Made by a program: the position numbers and the translations under genes. Below the pieces are notes generated by a model, which searched no databases, was not told where the DNA came from, and saw only the letters and a list, made by a program, of their open reading frames with translations. Positions 44,394 to 53,591 of a DNA stretch of 64,000 nucleotides are shown in pieces; position 1 is the first letter of the stretch, and each line of letters starts with the position of its first letter. This DNA is from RPQJ01 sp963777725 (GTDB lineage: Bacteria; Pseudomonadota; Gammaproteobacteria; Steroidobacterales; Steroidobacteraceae): positions 1-64,000 of the forward strand of contig CAVZRR010000024.1 in assembly GCA_963777725.1 (NCBI GenBank), written 5' to 3'.

Positions 44394-45272
44394 ATGGCGA
44401 AGGCGGTACTCGGCATCATCGGCGGCTCCGGGATCTACGAACTGCCGGGCCTCGAGGACATCCGCGAGGAGCGCGTGTCGACGCCTTGGGGGGAGCCCTC
44501 CGACGCGCTGCGCATCGGCCGCATCGGCGGCACGCAGGTGGTCTTCCTGCCACGCCACGGCCGTGGCCACCGGCTGGCGCCGTCGGGCATCAATTACCGC
44601 GCCAACATCGACGCGCTGAAGCGCGCGGGCGTGACGGACCTCGTGTCGTTCTCCGCCTGCGGTTCGTACAAGGAGGAGTTGAGCCCCGGCACGTTCGTGC
44701 TGGTCGATGATTTCGTCGATCGCACCGTGCATCGCGAGAGTTCGTTCTTCGGCAACGGCTGCGTCGCGCACGTGTCGTTCGCGCGTCCGGTGGGCCCGGC
44801 GCTGCAGGACCTCGTCGCGCGTGCCGCGGAGGGCGAGGGGATCCCATTCCGGCGCGGTGGCACGGCGGTCTGCATGGAAGGCCCGCAGTTCTCGACGCTG
44901 GCGGAGTCGCTGACCTACAAGGGGCTCGGCTACGACGTCATCCACATGACCTCGATGCCGGAGGCGAAGCTCGCGCGCGAGGCGGAGATCACCTACGCGG
45001 TGGTCGCCATGGTCACTGACTACGATTGCTGGCACGAGGTGCACGGCGCGGTCGACGTGGCCAGCCTGCTCGCCGTCATGCACGAGAACGGCGACAAGGC
45101 GCGACGGTTGCTTGCGCGGCTGGCACACGATTTCCCCGCCGAGCACATCCCGTGCCCGGTGGGTTCCGACCACGCGCTCGACGGCGCCGTCATCACGCAC
45201 CCCGACGCGCGCGACCCGGCGCTGGTCGCGAAGCTGAGCGCGGTCGCGGGCCGCGTGCTGGGCAGCCGGTAG
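44394..45272 (+). CDS. mtnP: S-methyl-5'-thioadenosine phosphorylase
   Basis: 292 residues from ATG 44394 with GAGGTG upstream. It splits methylthioadenosine with phosphate to adenine and methylthioribose-1-phosphate. Motifs: LGIIGGSGIYELPGL, FLPRHGRGHRLAPSGINYRANI, CMEGPQFSTLAES, HMTSMPEAKLAREAEITYA, VTDYDCWHE. It is first in an operon with mtnA (15 bases), a class II aldolase (adjacent) and a DUF2834 protein. Confidence 0.95.
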   Translation: MAKAVLGIIGGSGIYELPGLEDIREERVSTPWGEPSDALRIGRIGGTQVVFLPRHGRGHRLAPSGINYRANIDALKRAGVTDLVSFSACGSYKEELSPGTFVLVDDFVDRTVHRESSFFGNGCVAHVSFARPVGPALQDLVARAAEGEGIPFRRGGTAVCMEGPQFSTLAESLTYKGLGYDVIHMTSMPEAKLAREAEITYAVVAMVTDYDCWHEVHGAVDVASLLAVMHENGDKARRLLARLAHDFPAEHIPCPVGSDHALDGAVITHPDARDPALVAKLSAVAGRVLGSR

Positions 45273-45287
45273 CCCGCGGCCGGCGTC

Positions 45288-46385
45288 ATGCTCGTCCGCG
45301 GCCAGGCCTATCGGACCATCTTCGTCGCCGACGACGGCTGGTCCGTCGCCGTGATCGACCAGACGCGGCTGCCGTTCGCGTTCGAGCTGCTGCGGCTGCA
45401 GGACGCGGACCAGGCCGCGCAGGCGATCTGCAACATGGTCGTTCGCGGCGCGCCGCTGATCGGCGTCACCGCAGCCTACGGCGTGGCGCTGGGATTGCGT
45501 GCCGACGCGACCGACGTCGGCCTGGAGCGCGTCATCGGCCTGCTCGGCGCGACACGGCCGACGGCCGTCAACCTGCGTTGGGCGCTCGAGCGGATGGCCA
45601 CCGTGCTGGGCCCGGAGTCACCCGAACGGCGTGTCGAGCTGGCCTATGCCGAGGCCGCGCGCATGGCGGACGATGACGTGGCCGCGTGCGCTGCGATCGG
45701 GCGCCATGGCGCCGCGATCCTCGAGCGGCTCGGCGCGTCCCGCGGCGGCGAGCCGGTGCGGGTCCTCACGCACTGCAATGCAGGCTGGCTCGCTTGCGTC
45801 GACTGGGGCACTGCGCTCGCGCCGGTCTACGCCGCGCACGACGCCGGCCTCGCGCTGCACGTCTACGTGGACGAAACGCGGCCGCGCAACCAGGGCGCGG
45901 CGCTGACCGCATTCGAGCTCGGCGCGCACGGCGTGCCGCACACGGTGATCGCGGACAACACGGGCGGACACCTGATGCAGCACGGGCTCGTGGACGTCTG
46001 TCTCGTCGGCAGTGACCGGACGACGGCAGCCGGCGACGTCGCGAACAAGATCGGCACCTACCTGAAGGCGCTCGCGGCGCGCGACAATGGCGTGCCGTTC
46101 TATGCGGCGCTGCCTTCATCGACGATCGACTGGACGATCGAGGACGGCGTCCGTGACGTGCCGATCGAGGAGCGCGCCGCGCGCGAGGTAACTCACGTGC
46201 GCGGCCGGGCCGACGACGGTCGCCTGCTCGACGTCGAGGTCGTCGCACCCGGCAGCCCGGTGGCCAATCCCGCGTTCGACGTCACGCCGGCCCGGCTCGT
46301 CACCGGCATCATCACCGAGCGCGGCGTCGCGCTCGCGAGCCGCGCAGGTCTTGCTGCGCAGTATCCCGAGAGGTCCAGTCGCTGA
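45288..46385 (+). CDS. mtnA: Methylthioribose-1-phosphate isomerase
   Basis: 365 residues; an eIF2B-alpha-like enzyme that converts methylthioribose-1-phosphate to methylthioribulose-1-phosphate. Key motifs: NMVVRGAPLIGVTAAYG, LTHCNAGWLACVDWGTAL with the catalytic cysteine, VYVDETRPRNQGAALTAFEL, and the aspartate in VIADNTGGHLM. It directly precedes the aldolase gene (TGA then ATG with no gap). Confidence 0.95.
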   Translation: MLVRGQAYRTIFVADDGWSVAVIDQTRLPFAFELLRLQDADQAAQAICNMVVRGAPLIGVTAAYGVALGLRADATDVGLERVIGLLGATRPTAVNLRWALERMATVLGPESPERRVELAYAEAARMADDDVAACAAIGRHGAAILERLGASRGGEPVRVLTHCNAGWLACVDWGTALAPVYAAHDAGLALHVYVDETRPRNQGAALTAFELGAHGVPHTVIADNTGGHLMQHGLVDVCLVGSDRTTAAGDVANKIGTYLKALAARDNGVPFYAALPSSTIDWTIEDGVRDVPIEERAAREVTHVRGRADDGRLLDVEVVAPGSPVANPAFDVTPARLVTGIITERGVALASRAGLAAQYPERSSR

Positions 46386-47039
46386 ATGAACGCCGCCGAA
46401 CTGCAAGCCCGCAGCGAGATCGTCGCCGTGTCGCAGGCGCTGGACGCGGCCGGGCTGGTGCCGAACAAGTCGGGCAACGTCTCCTGCCGCCGGCCGGACG
46501 GTTTCCTGATCACGCCGGCTGGCGTGCCGTATCGGGATTTGTCGGCCGGCCAGATCGTCCCGCTGGCGCTCGATTCCGCACCTGAACCGGGTGACTCGAG
46601 GCCGTCCTCGGAGTGGCGCATGCACGCGGCGATTTACGCGCACCGGCCGGATGTCTCTGCGATCGTGCACACTCACAGCCCGCGCGCCACGGCGCTCGCC
46701 TGCGCCGGTCGCGGCATCCCGCCGTTCCACTACATGATCGCGCTCGCCGGCGGCGACGTGCGCTGCATGCCGTATGCGACGTTCGGCACGGCCGAACTCG
46801 CCGAATCGGCGGTCCGCGGCCTCGAGGGACGCCACGCGACGCTGCTCGCAAACCACGGCGTCATCGCGGTCGGCGCGACTTTGAATGCCGCGCATGCGGT
46901 TGCAGTCGAGGTCGAGAACCTGGCCATCGAGTACCTGGCGATGCTCGCGGCGGGCCTCGAGCCTGTGCTGCTCAGCGACGCTGAACTGCAACGGGTCATC
47001 GATAAGTTCGTGGACTACGGGAGGCTCGCGAGATCATGA
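46386..47039 (+). CDS. Class II aldolase, probably the DHAP-shunt aldolase (Ald2-like)
   Basis: 217 residues of the FucA/AraD/MtnB superfamily. Zinc and catalytic motifs are clear: LVPNKSGNVSCR, SSEWRMHAAIY, VHTHSPRATALAC and LLANHGVIAVG. Two readings are possible: methylthioribulose-1-phosphate dehydratase (MtnB), or an aldolase that splits that sugar phosphate into DHAP and methylthioacetaldehyde. The gene order mtnP-mtnA-aldolase, with no mtnC, mtnD or mtnK nearby, is the known DHAP-shunt arrangement, so I favour the aldolase. It overlaps the next gene by four bases. Confidence 0.82.
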   Translation: MNAAELQARSEIVAVSQALDAAGLVPNKSGNVSCRRPDGFLITPAGVPYRDLSAGQIVPLALDSAPEPGDSRPSSEWRMHAAIYAHRPDVSAIVHTHSPRATALACAGRGIPPFHYMIALAGGDVRCMPYATFGTAELAESAVRGLEGRHATLLANHGVIAVGATLNAAHAVAVEVENLAIEYLAMLAAGLEPVLLSDAELQRVIDKFVDYGRLARS

Positions 47040-47497
47040 CGCAAACCGCTGCCAGGGGCCTGGTGCCGACGGAGTGGCTGCTCGTCGCGCTCGGCGTCGT
47101 CGGGCTCGCGGGCACCTGGGCACAGGTCTTCGATTACCTCGCGCTCGGTTTCCTGCCGGGCAACGTGCAGTTCTGGAAGGAAACCGTCGCGACGCCGGCG
47201 AGCACGTTCATCACGGTCGACGTGCTGGTGCTTGCGGCCGCGCTCTTCATCTGGATGTTTGGCGAGGGACGTCGCCTCGGCATCGGCGCGGGCTGGCTCT
47301 GGGGCTATTTCCTCGCGAGCCTGCTGGTGGCGATCAGTTTTGCGCTGCCGTTGTTCCTCGCGCATCGCCATCGCCACGTCCGGTTGCACCGGCCGGCGGA
47401 GAACGGCGCGCCGGCCGGTGCGGACTGGATCGCGATTGGCGTGGCAGTGCTGATTGCGCTGGTCGCGGCCGCGTTCAGCCTGCGCCACCTGCCCTGA
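47036..47497 (+). CDS. DUF2834-type membrane protein
   Basis: 153 residues, four predicted helices. The family signature lies in the middle: TPASTFITVDVLVLAAALFIWM. Role unknown. It is translationally coupled to the aldolase (ATGA), so it may serve the same pathway, for instance in handling a volatile sulfur product, but that is only inference from position. Confidence 0.75.
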   Translation: MTQTAARGLVPTEWLLVALGVVGLAGTWAQVFDYLALGFLPGNVQFWKETVATPASTFITVDVLVLAAALFIWMFGEGRRLGIGAGWLWGYFLASLLVAISFALPLFLAHRHRHVRLHRPAENGAPAGADWIAIGVAVLIALVAAAFSLRHLP

Positions 47498-47503
47498 GGC
47501 GGT

Positions 47504-47929
47504 TCACCACCGTGGGACCGGACGGTCGGTCACGACGTAGCCGCGCGCCTTCGGGTGCCAGACGTAATAGACCGGCGGTGCGACGACCCGGTAGCCGGAT
47601 CGATACGGGCGATACCATTGGCCGCCGCCGTAGTAATAGCGGTGGCCGCGGTAATGCACGACCCGTGCGCGTGACGGCAACCGAGACACGACCTGGTGAC
47701 GGCGTGGATCGTAGTCCTGCCAGCGCTCGTCGCGGCGGTACCGGTCGTCGTCGTAGCGGTCCTCGTAGCGGTCCTCGTAGCGGCGATCACCGTACCGCTG
47801 GTCATCCCGATCGTCGTAGCGCTTGTCGTTCTGGGCGTGGGGCGGCGGGTCGGCCACGGCAGTGACCGGCTGCAGCGTCAGCGCCGCCAGTGCGGCCGCG
47901 CCGAGCAAGTGGGCGATGCGTCGGTTCAT
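47504..47929 (-). CDS. Exported YXDR-repeat protein of the DUF6515/RcnB-like type
   Basis: 141 residues from ATG 47929 (GGAGG five bases upstream). The signal peptide ends near PVTAVADPP. A low-complexity segment rich in R, Y and D follows (RYEDRYEDRYDDDRYRRDE), encoded by a 12-base tandem repeat. The conserved C-terminus, SRLPSRARVVHYRGHRYYY and YRVVAPPVYYV, matches small periplasmic proteins annotated as DUF6515. Function unknown. Confidence 0.7.
   Translation of the reverse strand: MNRRIAHLLGAAALAALTLQPVTAVADPPPHAQNDKRYDDRDDQRYGDRRYEDRYEDRYDDDRYRRDERWQDYDPRRHQVVSRLPSRARVVHYRGHRYYYGGGQWYRPYRSGYRVVAPPVYYVWHPKARGYVVTDRPVPRW
47750..47782. repeat. 12-bp tandem repeat inside the exported protein gene
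   Basis: TCGTAGCGGTCC occurs at 47750-47761 and 47762-47773 and partly again at 47774-47782. On the minus strand it encodes the repeated Asp-Arg-Tyr-Glu unit, so copy number could vary by slippage without frameshift. Confidence 0.7.
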
Positions 47930-48009
47930 GGTCGCCTCCTGCACGCGCCGGAATGGCGGTGCTCCTGCGACCTAGAACGCCGGAGGCTCGGGCGGGTTGA
48001 CGTGGCTGC

Positions 48010-49248
48010 CTACGCCGCGTCGAGTACCTCGAACGTCAGTCCCGAGTGCTTGGTCAGGCGCGCAATGAGCCGATCGCCAAAGATCGTCGCCGGCGTCCAA
48101 AAACCGCCCTTCACGCCGGAGTTGCGCAGGTCCTGCGCCAGGCAGGCCCCGGCCTGGCCGAGCATCTTGGCGGTCGAGCCGTACCCCGGGTCGCGATCGC
48201 CGGTGACGCGGGTACGGATCGAGCGGCCGTCCGCGGTCTTGCCGACGAAGCGCAGGTCGAAGAATCCGGTCTTCTGTGCCTCCGCGCTCGGGCCCTCGCC
48301 GGGCCCGGGCAGCACGAAGCGCTCCAGCGCCCAGCGCGTCGGCGGGACGGCTCCAGCCACCATGAAGCCCGCCAGTCCAGCCACCAGGCCGGTGGCCGCC
48401 AGTCGACCCTTGAGGCCGCGGCCTGTCAGCACCGCCTCGTCATAGAGGAAATCGGCGCCGTACGCCTGCTTCGACAACGCATTCGAGCGCTGCACGATCC
48501 GAGTGTTGATCGCGCTCATCACGAAGGGCGCGACCCACGCGTCGAAATCTTCGTCGAATTGGGCGGACTGCAGGTTCGGCTGGCGCACCTCGGGCGCGTA
48601 GCCCTCCGGGCAAATCGAATAGGGATTGGCGAGTTCCTTGCGCAGTGCTGGATTCGAGGTCGCCTCCTTGACGACATTGAGCACGCTCGCGACCGTGCCG
48701 CCCGAGAACCCGCCGCGCATCGCCTTGACGCGCATCTTGACCCGCGTGCAGGGCTCGCCGAGGCGCTCGATCGCCTGCTGCTGCAGGAAATGCACGCCGA
48801 GGTCGGACGGAATCGAGTCGAAGCCGCAGCTGTGCACGATGCGGGCGCCCGATTTCCGGGCGGCCTTCTCGTAGCCGTGGATCATTCGACGAATCCACTG
48901 CGCCTCGCCGGTCAGGTCGCAGTAGTCCGTGCCCGTTTCGGCACAGGCCTTGACCAGCGGTTCGCCGTACAGCGCGTAAGGCCCGACGGTCGAGATCACG
49001 ACCCGCGTCTGGCCGCAGAGCGCTTCGAGCGCAACGGCATCGGCCGCATCGGCAACTACGATCGGCAAGCGCGCCGCTTTCGGCCCGAGCGAGCTGCGCA
49101 GCCGCTGCAGCTTCTGCTCGGAACGGCCGGCCAGCGCCCACTTGAGGCCGTCGTGCGCCCCGAACTGCGCAAACAGGTAGCGGGCGAGGATCTGGCCGAC
49201 GAAACTCGTCGCGCCGAAGACGGTCAGGTCGAGGGACGGGGACTTCAT
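48010..49248 (-). CDS. Saccharopine dehydrogenase-like (trans-acting enoyl reductase type) protein
   Basis: 412 residues. The NADP-binding start is LDLTVFGATSFVGQILARYL, followed by LAGRSEQKLQRL, VVISTVGPYALYGEPLVKAC and GTDYCDLTGEAQWIRRMI. Then HSCGFDSIPSDLGVHFLQ and GGFSGGTVASVLNVV are the signature of the family that includes mycobacterial trans-acting enoyl reductase and mammalian SCCPDH. Lipid-related reduction is likely; true saccharopine dehydrogenase activity is not. A hydrophobic helix (~285-305) may bind membrane or lipid droplets. It is divergent from nadA. Confidence 0.85.
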   Translation of the reverse strand: MKSPSLDLTVFGATSFVGQILARYLFAQFGAHDGLKWALAGRSEQKLQRLRSSLGPKAARLPIVVADAADAVALEALCGQTRVVISTVGPYALYGEPLVKACAETGTDYCDLTGEAQWIRRMIHGYEKAARKSGARIVHSCGFDSIPSDLGVHFLQQQAIERLGEPCTRVKMRVKAMRGGFSGGTVASVLNVVKEATSNPALRKELANPYSICPEGYAPEVRQPNLQSAQFDEDFDAWVAPFVMSAINTRIVQRSNALSKQAYGADFLYDEAVLTGRGLKGRLAATGLVAGLAGFMVAGAVPPTRWALERFVLPGPGEGPSAEAQKTGFFDLRFVGKTADGRSIRTRVTGDRDPGYGSTAKMLGQAGACLAQDLRNSGVKGGFWTPATIFGDRLIARLTKHSGLTFEVLDAA

Positions 49249-49338
49249 GGGCAGCCTCGGTCAGCGGGAATCGCTAGCTTGTCATAGAATCGCGACTCTG
49301 GCGCCCTGTCGCCGTGGACCCCACTGAGGCCACCGAGC

Positions 49339-50394
49339 ATGCAAGTCGACACGCTGTACCAGGACCTGAAGCGCAAGCTCGGGGACGTGATGCCCGACGC
49401 CGAGATCCTCCTCAAGGCGGAAGTCGCGGCCGAAGTGATGCGCCTCAAGGTCGAGCGCGACGCGGTCATCCTCGGCCACAACTACATGGAGCCGGCGCTG
49501 TTCCACTCCGTGCCCGATTTCCAGGGCGACTCGCTCGAGCTGTCCCGGCGTGCGGCCGAGACCAACAAGTCGGTGATCGTGTTTTGCGGCGTGCGCTTCA
49601 TGGCGGAGACGGCGAAAATCCTCAATCCGGGTAAAACCGTGCTGCTGCCGACCCCTAAGGGCGGCTGCTCGCTGGCCGAGAGCATCACGGCGGCGGACGT
49701 GCGCGCGCTGCGCGAGGCGTATCCCGGCGTGCCGATCGTCACCTACATCAATACCTACGCCGACGTGAAGGCCGAGTGCGACATCTGCTGCACCTCGAGC
49801 AACGCAGTGGCCGTCGTCGAGTCGCTGAAGTCCGACACGGTGATCTTCCTGCCCGACGAGTACCTCGCGAAGAACGTCGCCCGGGAGACGGGCCTGCACG
49901 TGATCGTGCCCACGGTGCTGCCCAAGGCCGGCACTGCCCGGCCGAGCACCGACGTCGAGCACACGATGATCGCCTGGAAGGGTCGCTGCGAGGTGCACGA
50001 ACTCTTCACGACCGAGGACGTCGACTCGGTGCGCAAGCAGTTCCCGGACGTGATGATCCTCGCGCACCCGGAGTGCAGCCCCGAGGTGGTCGAGAAAGCC
50101 GACTTCTCGGGCAGCACGACAGCGATGATCAAGGCCGTCGAGAAATCGAGCGCGAAGCGCTTCCTGCTGCTCACCGAATGCTCGATGGGCGACAACATCG
50201 TTGCTGCCAACCCTGAGAAGGAAATGCTGCGGCTCTGCAGCCACCGCTGCCCGCACATGCACGAGATCACGCTCGAGCAGACCCGCGATTCGCTGAAGTA
50301 CATGCGCTACGAGGTCGACGTGCCCGAGGACATCCGCGTGCGGGCGCTGCGCTCCGTGGAGCGGATGCTCGCCGTCGGGCCGAAAATCGATTGA
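49339..50394 (+). CDS. nadA: Quinolinate synthase
   Basis: 351 residues. It condenses iminoaspartate with DHAP to quinolinate, using a [4Fe-4S] cluster. Cluster cysteines and neighbours are clear: VFCGVRFMAETAKIL, KAECDICCTSSNAV, and LCSHRCPHMHEITLEQ. Also ILGHNYMEPALF and LAHPECSPEVVE. It is followed by nadB with a TTGA overlap, giving the first two steps of de novo NAD synthesis; nadC is not in the window. Confidence 0.96.
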   Translation: MQVDTLYQDLKRKLGDVMPDAEILLKAEVAAEVMRLKVERDAVILGHNYMEPALFHSVPDFQGDSLELSRRAAETNKSVIVFCGVRFMAETAKILNPGKTVLLPTPKGGCSLAESITAADVRALREAYPGVPIVTYINTYADVKAECDICCTSSNAVAVVESLKSDTVIFLPDEYLAKNVARETGLHVIVPTVLPKAGTARPSTDVEHTMIAWKGRCEVHELFTTEDVDSVRKQFPDVMILAHPECSPEVVEKADFSGSTTAMIKAVEKSSAKRFLLLTECSMGDNIVAANPEKEMLRLCSHRCPHMHEITLEQTRDSLKYMRYEVDVPEDIRVRALRSVERMLAVGPKID

Positions 50395-51959
50395 ACGACG
50401 CGATCCATACCGACGTCCTGGTCCTCGGCTGCGGCATTGCGGGCGGCACGGCGGCGCTCGAGCTCGCGGAGGCCGGGTTCGACGTGCTGCTCGTCACGCG
50501 CGCGGACCGGGCCGAGGAATCGAACACGTACTGGGCGCAGGGCGGCATCATCTTCGAAGGCGAGGGCGATTCCCCGGAATTGCTCGCGAGCGACATCGCC
50601 AACGCCGGCGACGGCCTCTGCCATGACCAGGCCGTGGAGATCCTGGCGCGCAGCGGGCCGGGGCTCGTGCAGTCGATCCTGCTCGACCGGCTCAAGGTGC
50701 CGTTCGACCGCCGGCCGGACGGCCGCCTGGCGCTGGGCCGCGAGGGCGGCCACTCGCTGCCGCGAATCGTGCATGCCACCGACGCGACCGGCCGCGCGAT
50801 CGAGAGCGCGCTGATCGCCGCGCTCGCGCAGCACCCGCGCGTGCGGTTCCTGACCAGCCACACGGCCGTGGACCTGCTGACTCCGGCGCACCACGGCCGC
50901 GACCGCCGCGCCATCTACGATCCGCTGTCCTGCGTGGGCGCTTACGTGCTCGACCAGGGTTCCGGCGAGGTCATTCGTTGCTTCGCCCGGGCCACGGTGC
51001 TGTCCACGGGCGGCCTGGGCCAGATCTTCCTGCGCACGACCAACCCGGTGGGCTCCCGCGGCGACGGACTGGCCATGGCCTACCGCGCCGGCGCGCGGGT
51101 CATCAACACCGAGTACGTCCAGTTTCACCCGACCGCGTTCTACCACCGCAATGCGCCGTGCTTCCTGATCACGGAGGCCGTGCGCGGCGCCGGCGCCCGG
51201 CTGGTGGACGAGCGGGGCGTGCCGTTCATGGAACGCTACGACGCGGAGTGGAAGGACCTCGCGCCGCGTGACGTGGTTGCACGCAGCATCCACTCCGAGA
51301 TCCTCCGGCGCGGCGTTTCGAACGTGTACCTCGACCTGTCGTCCTACATCCCGGCCGAGCGCATTCGTGCCGAGTTCCCCGAGATGCAGCGCAGTTGCCT
51401 CGAGTACGGCATCGACATCACGCGCGACCTGCTGCCCGTCGTTCCCGCCGCGCACTATTCCTGCGGCGGCGTCTGGGCGGACGAGCACGGCGCGAGCACG
51501 GTGCAGCGCCTGTATGCGATCGGCGAGGTGTCCTGCACCGGGCTGCACGGCGCCAACCGCCTTGCCAGCACGTCACTGCTCGAGGGGCTGGTCTGGGGCA
51601 GCCGCTCGGCGGCGCACATCGCTGCCTCGCTGCGCTCGCACAACGGCGTGCGGTACGAGGACATCCCGCCCTGGCAGCCGACCGGACGCGAGACGCCCGA
51701 TCCGGCGCTGGTCGCCCAGGACATGAGCTCGATCAAGCACATCATGTGGAACTACGTGGGGCTGGTGCGCACGACGCCGCGCCTCGCGCGCGCGATCCAG
51801 GACCTGCGCAACCTCGAGGTCGAGATCGAGCGGTTCTACCGTGCCGCCGCGTTGACCGACGAATTGATCGGCCTGCGCAACGCGGTGCGCGTCGCGCTGA
51901 TCGTGACGCTCGCCGCCTGGGAGAACCCGGAGAGCCGCGGCGCCCACTACCGCGAGTGA
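50391..51959 (+). CDS. nadB: L-aspartate oxidase
   Basis: 522 residues, TTG start that shares bases with the nadA stop (TTGA), so it is translationally coupled. FAD binding: VLVLGCGIAGGTAALELAE. Active-site segments: ESNTYWAQGGI, RATVLSTGGLGQIF, YVQFHPTAFY, PAAHYSCGGVWAD, GLHGANRLASTSLLEGLVWG. It oxidises aspartate to iminoaspartate for NadA. The conserved RGEG segment found in many members reads RGAGARLV here, a point to check but not a loss of the known catalytic arginine. Confidence 0.94.
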   Translation: MNDAIHTDVLVLGCGIAGGTAALELAEAGFDVLLVTRADRAEESNTYWAQGGIIFEGEGDSPELLASDIANAGDGLCHDQAVEILARSGPGLVQSILLDRLKVPFDRRPDGRLALGREGGHSLPRIVHATDATGRAIESALIAALAQHPRVRFLTSHTAVDLLTPAHHGRDRRAIYDPLSCVGAYVLDQGSGEVIRCFARATVLSTGGLGQIFLRTTNPVGSRGDGLAMAYRAGARVINTEYVQFHPTAFYHRNAPCFLITEAVRGAGARLVDERGVPFMERYDAEWKDLAPRDVVARSIHSEILRRGVSNVYLDLSSYIPAERIRAEFPEMQRSCLEYGIDITRDLLPVVPAAHYSCGGVWADEHGASTVQRLYAIGEVSCTGLHGANRLASTSLLEGLVWGSRSAAHIAASLRSHNGVRYEDIPPWQPTGRETPDPALVAQDMSSIKHIMWNYVGLVRTTPRLARAIQDLRNLEVEIERFYRAAALTDELIGLRNAVRVALIVTLAAWENPESRGAHYRE

Positions 51960-51978
51960 GCGCCGATCCGGGGCGGCC

Positions 51979-52422
51979 TCAGCCGAGGATCCGCAGCGCC
52001 TGGCGGACCATGAACGCCATCAGCACCAGCGTTCCCAGCGCGAAGATGCCGAAGCGCACGATGACGCGGTTGAACGTCGCCTGCACCAGCGAATGCGCGA
52101 TGCGCAGCAGCACGTAGGCCCAGGCGAGCTTGAGCGCAGTGGCGTCCCCGCCGCCGGTCAGCGCGGCCAGGAACATCAGCGCGTAGAACAGCGTCGGCTG
52201 CTCGTGCAGGTGATTGTAGTTGTCCGCCACCGAGCGAACGCCCGGCCGCAGACGGTGCGACCACGTGCCGGGATAGGCCGCATCCTGCGGGTCGATGCCG
52301 GCCTCCTTCATGGCGGGAATGCGGGTGGCATACATCCAGATCCACATCACGAGCGTCCAGGCCACGAGCGCGAGGACGGGCGTCAGGAACTCATTCGCAG
52401 TCGGCACGGCGGCTTCCCCCAA
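51979..52422 (-). CDS. MAPEG-family membrane protein
   Basis: 147 residues with four membrane helices. The MAPEG pattern is seen in NYNHLHEQPTLFYALMFLAAL and AWAYVLLRIAHSLVQATFNRVIVRFG. Eukaryotic relatives are membrane glutathione transferases and eicosanoid enzymes; bacterial ones are mostly uncharacterised. It converges on nadB with 19 bases between stops. Confidence 0.85.
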   Translation of the reverse strand: MGEAAVPTANEFLTPVLALVAWTLVMWIWMYATRIPAMKEAGIDPQDAAYPGTWSHRLRPGVRSVADNYNHLHEQPTLFYALMFLAALTGGGDATALKLAWAYVLLRIAHSLVQATFNRVIVRFGIFALGTLVLMAFMVRQALRILG

Positions 52423-52501
52423 AGGTTGTCGGGCGGGCGAAGGTTAGCAGTTCTCCGGCTTGACGCGGCGCGAGCGGCCGGATAACAAGCGTGCTGCGCC
52501 C

Positions 52502-53561
52502 ATGATCGTCTCGACGACACTGACCGCCAGCAATGCCGGCATCATCGGCGACGCGCTCGCGTCGGTCGTGGCCCGGGTCGATCGCTGCCTGGTCATCGAC
52601 ACCGGCGCGCGCGACGAGACGCTCGAGGTCGCCCGCCGCGTCGCGGGCGACAAGCTGGTCGTCAGGGAATTCCAGTGGCGGGACGACTTCGCTGCGGCGC
52701 GCAACTTTGCGCTCGAGGCGGCGCATGCTGCGGGCGGGCAGTGGGCCGTGACCGTGGATACCGACGAGCGGCTGCTGTTCGACGCAGGTTTCGACCTGGC
52801 TGAGCGCGCTGGCGCGGACACGGGCCAGCGTGCTGCTGTCGCCGAGGAGAACGGCACCTACGCCAAGGAGCGCATCTCTGCGCCTGCCGGCCGCAGTGCG
52901 CTGGAACGGCCCGACGCACGAGGCGCTCGTCGGCCAGCGCGAGGGCGAGAGCGCGCAATTGCCGGGAGTCCGGTTCCGCGAGTTGCCCAAGGACGAAGCC
53001 GCGCTGCGTCGCAAGTTCGAGCGCGACGTGGCGGTGCTGCGCCGCTACGTGCGCCAGCACGCGAAGGAGCCTCGCTGGCACTACTACCTCGGTGCCTCGC
53101 ACCAGGACCTGGGCCAGCATGCCGCGGCCATCGAGGCCTATCGCCAATGCGCGGCGCTCGGCGGCTGGGCCGAGGAGGGCGCCTGGGCCTGTTACCGGGC
53201 GGCCGAGTGCTGCTGCGCGTTGGGGCGCTGGGGCGACGCGATCGCGCTCTGTGCGCAGGGACTCGCGATCCGGCCGGCGACCGCAGAGCTGGCGTGGCTC
53301 GCCGGGTTCGCCGCCTACAAGGCGAAGCGCTATGAAGATGCGATCGCATGGTCCAACATGGCGGTCGTCAACGGACTGTACGCCGGTGCGGGCGGCAGCT
53401 TTCCTCGCATCGGTTTCCGTCACCTGCCAGCCCTGTACGAGGGTCCCTACGACGTGCTGCGCTGGACGTACACCGCGCTCGGCGATGCGGCGGCCGCGCG
53501 GCAGGCGGCTCAGGAGCATGAAGCCGCGCAGCGCGCGCGCGAGTCGGCAGGCCGCGCCTGA
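52502..53561 (+). pseudogene. GT2 glycosyltransferase with TPR tail, frameshifted near 52877
   Basis: The reading starts at ATG 52502: MIVSTTLTASNAGIIGDALA, RCLVIDTGARDETLEVAR, WAVTVDTDERLLFDAG, the nucleotide-binding half of a family 2 glycosyltransferase, up to NGTYAKERI. Coding then continues one frame over with LRLPAAVRWNGPTHEALVG and a TPR-containing C-terminus (RWHYYLGASHQDLGQHAAAI). Deleting a single T around 52877 restores the family segment YAKERILRLPAAVRW. About 350 residues result. As with the SolA-like gene, both halves are well preserved, so a recent mutation or sequence error is likely. The acyl-CoA dehydrogenase starts 30 bases downstream. Confidence 0.75.
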
Positions 53562-53591
53562 TCCGCGCCGGATGCTGAACCAGGAGTTTCC

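Noticed and set aside
47750..47782. Short tandem repeat as a CRISPR-like array
   Set aside because: The repeat is contiguous, 12 bases long, lacks spacers and encodes a repeated tetrapeptide in frame.
48010..49248. Lysine-biosynthesis saccharopine dehydrogenase
   Set aside because: The motifs match the trans-acting enoyl reductase/SCCPDH branch, not true saccharopine dehydrogenases.
49285..49290. TAGAAT as the nadA promoter -10 element
   Set aside because: No matching -35 sequence 16-18 bases upstream; not strong enough to list.
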